Assembly: GCF_018128905.1 (NCBI RefSeq)
Contig: NZ_CP063808.1
Coordinates: forward strand, 6,138,001-6,202,000
Direction of reading: 5' to 3'
Source of the DNA: Streptomyces sp. A2-16
GTDB lineage: Bacteria; Actinomycetota; Actinomycetes; Streptomycetales; Streptomycetaceae
Length of the DNA stretch: 64,000 nt
Below, piece after piece: positions 58,193 to 64,000 of the stretch. A model generated the notes under the pieces. The model was not told where the DNA came from. It ran no database searches and saw nothing but the letters and a program-made list of their open reading frames with translations. How positions within the stretch are numbered: position 1 is the stretch's first letter; each line of letters starts with the position of its first letter. The position numbers were made by a program, and so were the translations under genes.

Positions 58193-59419
58193 ATGCCCAT
58201 GCCCATGCCCACCCCTGCTCCCACCTCCCAACTGGACATCGCCGCCGACCTGTTGACCCTCCTGCGCGACTCCACCACCGAACCGCGCCCCGACTCCCGG
58301 CTGGAGGCCCTCACCCTGGCCGTGGCCGCCGACCTGCCCGTGCTGCTGTGGGGTGAGCCGGGCATCGGGAAGACCGCTGCCCTCACCCAGCTCGCCACGG
58401 CCCTGGACCTCCCGCTGACCACGGTGATCGCCAGCGTCCACGAGCCGTCAGACTTCTCCGGGCTGCCCGTGATCGGGGACGATCCCGCGACCCAGGGCGT
58501 CCCGATGGCCCCACCGGACTGGGCGGTACGGCTGGTGCGGGCCGGCCGGGGCCTGCTGTTCCTGGACGAGTTGTCCACCGCGCCGCCCGCCGTCCAGGCC
58601 GCACTGCTCAGGCTCGTCCTGGAGCGCAGGATCGGCGCGCTCCGGCTGCCGCCCGGGGTGCGGATCGTGGCCGCCGCCAACCCCCGGTCCTCGGCGGCCG
58701 ACGGCTGGGAACTGAGCCCGCCCCTGGCCAACCGGTTCGTCCATCTCCAGTGGACCCACGACCACGAGGTCGTCGTACGCGGACTCGGCGGGACCTGGCC
58801 GCGGGCCACCCTGCCGCGCCTCGACCCGGGCAAGCTGCCGGAGGCCGTGAACTTCGCCCGCCGCGCGGTCTGCGGACTGCTCGCTGCGCGGCCCACGCTC
58901 GTGCACCGGCTGCCCAGCGACGAGACCCGGCGGGGCGGTCCCTGGCCGTCGCCGCGGAGCTGGGACATGACCCTGTCCCTGATCGCCTTCGCCACCGCGG
59001 CCGGCTCCGACCGTGATGTGCTCTCCCTGCTGGTGCGGGGCACGGTGGGCGACGGGCCGGGTCTGGAGCTGCTGGCCGGCCTGGACCGGCTGGACCTCCC
59101 GGACCCGGAGGACGTGCTCGCCGATCCGGAAGGGGCCGTTCTGCCCGAGCGGGGAGACCTGCGCCAGGCCGTGCTCGACGCGGTGGTGGCCGCCGTACGC
59201 GCGCGTCCGGACCGGGCCCGCTGGGACTCCGCCTGGGCGGTCCTGGCCCGGGCGCTGGAGACCGGGGCACCCGACCTGGTGGTCGTGCCCGCCACGACGC
59301 TCGCCTCGCTGCGGCAGCAGGACTGGGACGTGCCGGCGACGGTCGAGAGGCTCGCCGGGACGGTGGCGCTGTCCCGGCGGGCGGACCGGGCGGCGGTCGC
59401 CTCCGAGGCCCGCCGATGA
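58193..59419 (+). CDS. MoxR-family AAA+ ATPase
   Basis: A 408-residue AAA+ ATPase. Walker A GEPGIGKT (54-61), Walker B GLLFLDEL (LLFLDE 121-126), sensor 1 IVAAANPRSSAADGWELSPPLANRFVHL (NP and arginine-finger region), and a C-terminal helical lid. The inserted SVHEPSDFSGLPVIGDD after strand 2 is typical of the MoxR branch, whose members work as chaperones that load or activate substrates together with VWA proteins. The start region has a tandem of CCCATG hexamers giving three in-frame ATGs (58193, 58199, 58205); GGTGATC lies just upstream of the first. Stop overlaps the VWA gene start (ATGA). Confidence 0.93.
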   Translation: MPMPMPTPAPTSQLDIAADLLTLLRDSTTEPRPDSRLEALTLAVAADLPVLLWGEPGIGKTAALTQLATALDLPLTTVIASVHEPSDFSGLPVIGDDPATQGVPMAPPDWAVRLVRAGRGLLFLDELSTAPPAVQAALLRLVLERRIGALRLPPGVRIVAAANPRSSAADGWELSPPLANRFVHLQWTHDHEVVVRGLGGTWPRATLPRLDPGKLPEAVNFARRAVCGLLAARPTLVHRLPSDETRRGGPWPSPRSWDMTLSLIAFATAAGSDRDVLSLLVRGTVGDGPGLELLAGLDRLDLPDPEDVLADPEGAVLPERGDLRQAVLDAVVAAVRARPDRARWDSAWAVLARALETGAPDLVVVPATTLASLRQQDWDVPATVERLAGTVALSRRADRAAVASEARR

Positions 59420-60750
59420 GCACGAACGCCCCCGGGGAGGTGAGCGCCGGCATCCGCGAAAACGTGAGCGCGGGCATCGCCGAAGACCCGCACACCTCCG
59501 GCGAAGGGGGCGGGCTCGACCGCGACAAGCTCTTCGCCGCCCGTCTCCACGCCGCCCGGGTCCGCCCCTACCTCGCCACCGCCCTGTTCGCCCTGCACAC
59601 CGTCGAGTCGCCGGAGGTGCCGACGATGGCCGTCGACCGGCACTGGCGGTGCTACGTCTCACCCGCGTTCGTGGACCGGACGCCGGTCGAGGAACTCGCG
59701 GGCGTGTGGGTGCACGAGGTGTCGCATCTGCTGCGCGACCACCACGGGCGCGGCGACCGGGTCGCCCGGGAACGCGGACTGACCGGCGTCGGAGACCGGC
59801 TGCGGATGAACATCGCCGCGGACTGCGAGATCAACGACGACGTGTACGGCGACGGGCTGGTGCGGCCCCGGGGCGCCGTCCGGCCGGGGCGGTTGCGGCT
59901 GCCGGAGGGACAGCTGATGGAGGAGTACCTCAGCGGGATCAGCCTCGGGCCGCTCACCCTCGACCTGTCCTGGCTGGACTGCGGCAGCGGTGCCGACGGT
60001 CTGGAGCGCGCGTGGGACCTGGGCCCCGAGGGGGCGGACGGGCTGAGCGAGCAGGAGCGGGACGCGGTCCGCTTCCGGGTGGCGCAGGGCATCAGGGCGC
60101 GTCCGGGGGACACCCCGCGGGGCTGGCGGCGGTGGGCCGAGGAGGCGTTCCATCCGCCGCAGCCGTGGCGGGAACTGCTGGGCGCGGCGCTTCGTGCGGC
60201 GGTCAGCGGTGCCGGTGCGGGCGACGACTACAGCTACGGCCGTCCGTCGCGGCGCTCGGCCGGGGTGCCCGGCGCGGTGCTGCCGAGTCTGCGGCGCCGG
60301 CCGCCCCGGGTCTGCGTGATCATCGACACCTCCGGCTCGGTCAGCGACGAGGAACTGGGCAGCGCGCTGCTGGAGGTGGCCGCGATCTCCCGTGCCGTGG
60401 GCGGCCGCCGCGATCTGGTGCACGTGCTGTCGTGCGATGCCGCGGCCGGGGTGGTGCGTCCGCTGTGCCGGGCCGAGGGCATCCCGCTGGTCGGTGGCGG
60501 GGGTACGGACCTGCGCGCGGGCTTCGAGAAGGCGCTGCGCTCGCGCCCCCGTCCGGACGTCGTCGTGGCCCTGACCGACGGGCAGACCCCCTGGCCGAGC
60601 ACGCGGCCCCCGTGCCGCACGGTCGTCGGGCTGTTCTCCCGGCCGGGCATGAGCCGGGCACGCCGCGAGAACAATCCCGAGTACGTCCCCAGATTGCCGC
60701 CGGCGTGGGCCCGCGTGGTCGAGATCGGGTCGGCGTCCACGGCCCGGTGA
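59416..60750 (+). CDS. HExxH/VWA metallopeptidase-like protein (DUF2201)
   Basis: A 444-residue two-domain protein. The N-terminal half is a putative metallopeptidase: WVHEVSHLLRDHHGRGDR contains HExxH (His100, Glu101, His104) and INIAADCEINDD-like NIAADCEINDDVY may give the third ligand. The C-terminal VWA-like domain has the metal-ion-dependent adhesion site DTSGS (304-308), GGTD (Thr364, Asp365) and ALTDG (Asp388). This is the DUF2201 architecture. Coupled by a 4-bp overlap to the MoxR ATPase. VWA proteins of this kind dock onto MoxR rings and deliver substrate; whether it is also a protease is unknown. Confidence 0.92.
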   Translation: MSTNAPGEVSAGIRENVSAGIAEDPHTSGEGGGLDRDKLFAARLHAARVRPYLATALFALHTVESPEVPTMAVDRHWRCYVSPAFVDRTPVEELAGVWVHEVSHLLRDHHGRGDRVARERGLTGVGDRLRMNIAADCEINDDVYGDGLVRPRGAVRPGRLRLPEGQLMEEYLSGISLGPLTLDLSWLDCGSGADGLERAWDLGPEGADGLSEQERDAVRFRVAQGIRARPGDTPRGWRRWAEEAFHPPQPWRELLGAALRAAVSGAGAGDDYSYGRPSRRSAGVPGAVLPSLRRRPPRVCVIIDTSGSVSDEELGSALLEVAAISRAVGGRRDLVHVLSCDAAAGVVRPLCRAEGIPLVGGGGTDLRAGFEKALRSRPRPDVVVALTDGQTPWPSTRPPCRTVVGLFSRPGMSRARRENNPEYVPRLPPAWARVVEIGSASTAR

Positions 60751-60853
60751 GGTCCGCGGGGTCCGATGGGCTGGACGCGGGGGTGGTCCACCACGAGATC
60801 ATGGGGTCCCGCGATGTCCGGAGCACATTGCGCGCCTGGGTGGGAGGAGCGTC

Positions 60854-61753
60854 ATGACCAATGTCGACGTGCACCAGCATCTGTGGAGCCCCTCGCTGGT
60901 GACGGCCCTGAGGACGCGCCGCGAGCCACCGTACCTGGACGGCTGGACGCTGCATCTGGACGGTGAGCCGCCCTTCGACCTCCCACCGGCCGACCACGAC
61001 GTGGCGCTGCGTGCGGAACTGGCCGCCGAGGACGGTCTCGGTCTCGCGCTGGTCTCCCTGTCGGCGCCGATCGGTGTGGAGTGGCTGCCCGGGGCCGAGG
61101 CGAGGCCGCTGCTCGACGCCTATCACGAGGGCGCGGCCGGGTTGCCCGAGCCGTTCGGGGCGTGGGCCGCCGCCTGTGTGCGGGACATCGACGCCAGGGC
61201 GACGGCCGACTGCCTCGACCGGGGGTTCGTCGGCCTCCAGCTGCCCGCCGACGCCCTCTCGGACGCCGCCGGTTACCACCGGTGCGCACCGCTGCTCGAT
61301 CTGCTCGAGGAGCGCGATCTTCCGCTGTTCGTGCACCCGGGGCCCGCTGCCGGTGGCTCCGGCGGGCCCGGCTGGTGGCCCGCGATGGTCCCCTACGTCC
61401 AGCAGATGCACGCCGCCTGGTTCGCCTTCCGCGCCTACGGCCGCCCGCGTCACCCGCGGCTGCGGGTCTGTTTCGCACTGCTGGCAGGGCTCGCACCGCT
61501 GCACGGGGAGCGGTTCGCCGCACGTGGGGGCGGTGGGACCCGGCCGGACCCGTCGGTCTTCGTCGAGACGTCCTCGTACGGGCCGCGTGCGGTCGAGGCC
61601 GTCGTGCGCGCCCTGGGGGTGGAGGCCGTGGTCCAGGGCTCGGACCGGCCGTACGCGGAGCCGCCGCAGCACCCCGGCCACGGGCTCGGCGGAGCCGCGG
61701 CCTACGCCTTCCGCATCGCCAACCCGCGACGGCTGCTCACCGGGAAGGAATGA
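60854..61753 (+). CDS. Amidohydrolase-family (TIM-barrel) metal hydrolase
   Basis: A 299-residue protein of the amidohydrolase-2 type. Metal-ligand motif VDVHQHLWSP (HxH) at the N-terminus, DLPLFVHPGPAAG with a further His, and the C-terminal Asp in VVQGSDRPYAEPP. Such enzymes hydrolyse or decarboxylate small ring carboxylates. ATG at 60854, about 100 bp after the VWA gene, so it might be read with the module but nothing in its sequence connects it. Another possibility is an independent gene for a small-molecule hydrolase. Confidence 0.86.
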   Translation: MTNVDVHQHLWSPSLVTALRTRREPPYLDGWTLHLDGEPPFDLPPADHDVALRAELAAEDGLGLALVSLSAPIGVEWLPGAEARPLLDAYHEGAAGLPEPFGAWAAACVRDIDARATADCLDRGFVGLQLPADALSDAAGYHRCAPLLDLLEERDLPLFVHPGPAAGGSGGPGWWPAMVPYVQQMHAAWFAFRAYGRPRHPRLRVCFALLAGLAPLHGERFAARGGGGTRPDPSVFVETSSYGPRAVEAVVRALGVEAVVQGSDRPYAEPPQHPGHGLGGAAAYAFRIANPRRLLTGKE

Positions 61754-61819
61754 CCGGCTCGCTGAAGGAGGCGCGCTCGCGCGTTCGACACAGGCCCGGA
61801 CCAGGAAGAAGTCAATTGT

Positions 61820-61881
61820 TGGCAACGGTTTTCACATAGCGGCCGTCGGGGCTGTTTACGACAATCATTTCCATCTAGCGT
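61820..61881 (+). promoter_or_regulatory. Two Zur-like boxes and promoter before the metal ABC operon
   Basis: TGGCAACGGTTTTCA (61820-61834) and CGACAATCATTTCCA (61859-61873) each match the actinobacterial Zur consensus TGAAAATGATTTTCA at about 11 of 15 positions. The second box fills the spacer before a TAGCGT -10 element (61876-61881), so zinc-loaded Zur would block the promoter. Confidence 0.6.
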
Positions 61882-61914
61882 GACGGGGCCATCAGAACCG
61901 CGCTTGGAGGATCC

Positions 61915-62853
61915 ATGTCCACGTCCCCGTCCCGCCGTCTGGCGCTGCTCGTCGGCGCCTCCGTCGCCCTGTTGGCCGGCTGCGGCAGCTCCTCGGACTC
62001 CGGGAACGACGGGAGCGCCGCCGCGGCCCCGGCCGGATCGTCCAAGGTCGCCGTCGTCGCGTCCACGAACGTCTACGGCGACATCGTCTCGCGCATAGGC
62101 GGCGACAAGGTCTCCGTCACCTCGGTCATCAGCGACCCCGACCAGGACCCGCACTCCTACGAGGCCAGCACCCAGAACCAGCTGGCCCTGTCGAAGGCGA
62201 AGGTCGTCGTCGAGAACGGCGGCGGCTACGACGACTTCGTGGACCGCATGCTCAAGAGCGCCGGCAACTCCTCCGCCGAGGTGATCAACGCGGTGAAGGT
62301 CTCCGGCAAGAGCGCCCCCAAGGGGGGCGAGCTCAACGAGCACGTCTGGTACGACTTCCCCACCGTCGCGAGGATCGCCGACCGCATGGCCGCCGCCCTC
62401 GGCAAGGCCGACCCGGCGAACGCCGCCGCCTACACCAGGAACGCCGAGGCCTTCAAGGCGGACCTGAAGCCGCTGGAGGCCAAGGAGGCGCAGATCAAGA
62501 AGGAGCACGGCGGTGCGGCGATCGCCATCACCGAACCCGTGCCGCTGTACATGACCGCCGCGAGCGGCCTGGTCGACAAGACGCCCGCGGAGTTCAGCGA
62601 GGCCATCGAGGAGGGCACCGACGTCTCCCCCAAGGTCCTCCAGGAGGCGCTCGCCCTGTTCACCGGCAAGCAGGTCGAGGCGCTGGTCTACAACGAGCAG
62701 ACCTCCGGCCCGCAGACCGAGAAGTCCGAGCAGGCGGCCAAAGCGGCGGGCATCCCCGTGGTCCCGGTGACGGAGACCCTGCCCAGCGGCAAGGACTACC
62801 TCTCCTGGATGACCGGCAACGTCGACGCGCTCGCGAACGCCCTGGCCAAGTGA
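61915..62853 (+). CDS. Zinc/manganese-type ABC binding lipoprotein
   Basis: A 312-residue cluster A-I metal-binding protein. Signal peptide with lipobox LLAGC (Cys23). Metal-ligand positions are visible in DPDQDPHSYEAS (His), ELNEHVWYDFPTV (His) and probably in AIAITEPVPLYM, where TroA/ZnuA proteins usually have His, and in the C-terminal VYNEQTSG. No His-rich loop of the ZnuA type, so the metal could be zinc or manganese; the Zur-like boxes favour zinc. First gene of a SBP-ATPase-permease operon with 4-bp overlaps. ATG at 61915 after TTGGAGGA. Confidence 0.92.
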   Translation: MSTSPSRRLALLVGASVALLAGCGSSSDSGNDGSAAAAPAGSSKVAVVASTNVYGDIVSRIGGDKVSVTSVISDPDQDPHSYEASTQNQLALSKAKVVVENGGGYDDFVDRMLKSAGNSSAEVINAVKVSGKSAPKGGELNEHVWYDFPTVARIADRMAAALGKADPANAAAYTRNAEAFKADLKPLEAKEAQIKKEHGGAAIAITEPVPLYMTAASGLVDKTPAEFSEAIEEGTDVSPKVLQEALALFTGKQVEALVYNEQTSGPQTEKSEQAAKAAGIPVVPVTETLPSGKDYLSWMTGNVDALANALAK

Positions 62854-63650
62854 GCGCGGTCATCAGCCTGCGCGGGGCCGCTCTCTCCTACGGCCCGCGC
62901 ACGGTCTGGCGCGACCTCGAACTCGACGTGCGGCCGGGTGAGTTCCTCGCCGTGCTGGGCCCGAACGGAGCCGGCAAGACCAGCTTCGTGCGGGCCCTGC
63001 TCGGCCGGCAGCCGCTGTCCGCCGGGGAGTTGACGGTCCTCGGCCGCTCTCCCCGGGAGGCCGCCCGGCACATCGGGTACGTCCCCCAGCAGGCGACGCT
63101 GTCCGCGCAGTCGATGCTCCGCGCCCGTGACCTCGTGCGGTTCGGCATCGACGGCCACCGCTTCGGACCACGTCTGCGAACGGCCGCCGTACGCAGACGC
63201 GTCGACGAGGTCCTCGCCTCCGTGGGCGCCTCGGCGTACGCCGACGTGCCACTCGGCCTGCTCTCCGGCGGCGAGCGGCAACGCGTCCGCATAGGGCAGG
63301 CGCTCGCGACCGACCCGCGCATCCTGCTGTGCGACGAGCCGCTGCTCTCCCTGGACCTGCACCACCAGCGCGCGGTCACCGAGCTGGTGGACGCCCGCCG
63401 CCGCTCCCGCGGCACGGCGGTGGTCTTCGTGACCCACGAGATCAACCCGGTGCTCGACCTGGTGGACCGGGTGCTCTACCTGGCGCCGGGCGGTCATCGC
63501 GTCGGCGCCCCCGACGAGGTGCTCACCTCCGATTCCCTGTCCCGGCTGTACGGCACCCGGGTCGACGTCGTGCGGGTGCACGGCCGGGTCGTGGTGGTCG
63601 GCGCCCACGACGAGCACGCGCACCACGTGCCCGAGGAGGTCCGCCCATGA
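62850..63650 (+). CDS. Metal ABC transporter ATPase
   Basis: A 266-residue ABC ATPase. Walker A GPNGAGKT, signature LSGGERQR, Walker B ILLCDEPLLSLD, and switch His in VFVTHEIN, all intact; Q-loop YVPQQATL. The C-terminal tail GAHDEHAHHVPEE is His/Asp-rich, an addition that could sense or buffer metal. GTG at 62850 overlaps the binding-protein stop, and its stop overlaps the permease start, so the operon is translationally coupled. Confidence 0.94.
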   Translation: MSAVISLRGAALSYGPRTVWRDLELDVRPGEFLAVLGPNGAGKTSFVRALLGRQPLSAGELTVLGRSPREAARHIGYVPQQATLSAQSMLRARDLVRFGIDGHRFGPRLRTAAVRRRVDEVLASVGASAYADVPLGLLSGGERQRVRIGQALATDPRILLCDEPLLSLDLHHQRAVTELVDARRRSRGTAVVFVTHEINPVLDLVDRVLYLAPGGHRVGAPDEVLTSDSLSRLYGTRVDVVRVHGRVVVVGAHDEHAHHVPEEVRP

Positions 63651-64000
63651 GCGTCTGGCACCAGATGTTCGACTTCGAGAACTACGGCGAACTCCTGGTC
63701 CTGGTCCGCAACTCGCTCATCGCGGGAGCGGCCCTCGGTCTGGTCGGCGGCCTCGCCGGGGTCTTCGTCGCCATGCGCGATCTGCCGTTCGCGGTGCACG
63801 GCATCAGCGAGCTGTCCTTCGCGGGCGCCTCCGGAGCGCTGCTCCTGGGCATGAACGTCGTGGCGGGCTCGATCACCGGTTCGCTGCTCGCGGCCGGCGC
63901 GATCGGTGTGCTCGGGACACGCGCGCGGGACCGCAACTCGGTGATCGGCATCCTGATGCCGTTCGGACTGGGCCTCGGGGTGCTCTTCCTCGCCCTCTAC
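63647..64000 (+). CDS. Metal ABC transporter permease (3' end outside window)
   Basis: The first 118 residues of a cluster 9/ZnuB-type permease: MFDFENYGELLVLVRNSLIAG with the first membrane segment AALGLVGGLAGVFVAMRDLPF, the HGISELSFAGASGALLLG signature (His and Ser in the family motif AHGxSHxAxxGxA variant) and further helices. The reading frame continues past the window end, so the gene is incomplete. ATG at 63647 overlaps the ATPase stop. It should form a homodimeric channel for zinc or manganese. Confidence 0.9.
   Translation, partial: MSVWHQMFDFENYGELLVLVRNSLIAGAALGLVGGLAGVFVAMRDLPFAVHGISELSFAGASGALLLGMNVVAGSITGSLLAAGAIGVLGTRARDRNSVIGILMPFGLGLGVLFLALY

Overview
This is a high-GC, gene-dense chromosomal segment from an actinomycete, almost certainly a Streptomyces. 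The evidence is extreme third-position GC, many GTG starts, 4-bp ATGA/GTGA overlaps inside operons, two TTA (bldA-type) codons in the whole window, and characteristic families (DUF5997, FBP treble-clef protein, LAL-type LuxR regulator, MoxR/VWA metallopeptidase pair). I see no tRNA, rRNA, CRISPR array, transposase or phage gene, so it looks like ordinary chromosome with accessory metabolism.

Layout. 1-3000: tail of a secreted pectate lyase, then a divergent paaX regulator / AidB-like acyl-CoA dehydrogenase pair sharing an inverted repeat. 3000-9900: HEAT-repeat protein (TTA codon), membrane protein, BNR-type propeller, uracil-DNA glycosylase coupled to a BadF-type sugar kinase, and a degenerate CbiX-like protein. 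9930-14050: strong terminator, lactonase-family propeller with a DasR-like upstream site, FUSC membrane protein, AsnC regulator, HAD hydrolase. 14100-18600: FAD oxidoreductase and a large LuxR (LAL-type) ATPase regulator, then a 30/31-bp tandem repeat. 18600-25100: FBP protein and TetR regulator sharing a near-perfect palindrome, GDSL hydrolase, a repeat-rich gap, a LysR effector domain without a DNA-binding domain divergent from DUF5997, a TerD-like fusion protein, and a pair of structured hairpin elements with compensatory base changes.

25100-31550: fructosamine kinase, then a five-gene operon for an aldarate (glucarate-type) pathway: ABC binding protein, two permeases, 5-dehydro-4-deoxyglucarate dehydratase and glucarate dehydratase, with a recognisable promoter, a perfect operator-like repeat and a strong terminator. 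With the pectate lyase at the left end and the GH115 glucuronidase at 35.4 kb, the region hints at uronic-acid-rich plant polymers as substrates. 31650-39340: DUF4389 membrane protein, reductase/epimerase, an NlpC/P60-like protein lacking its catalytic cysteine, GH115 enzyme behind a LacI-type palindrome, and a LuxR solo with its own dyad. 39300-48520 (all minus): DHA2 exporter, GH13 and GH63-like enzymes in translational coupling, and pyruvate carboxylase.

48680-56350: DUF1684, DUF427, cysteine-desulfurase-like enzyme, MerR regulator divergent from an Old Yellow Enzyme through a classical long-spacer MerR promoter, a glycosyltransferase (TTA codon) with a companion protein, and a P450. 56475-60750: the most system-like locus, a three-gene module of an uncharacterised protein with a tandem-repeat insert, a MoxR AAA+ ATPase, and a combined HExxH/VWA protein. 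60850-64000: amidohydrolase, then a zinc/manganese-type ABC transporter operon behind two Zur-like boxes, cut off by the window end in its permease gene.
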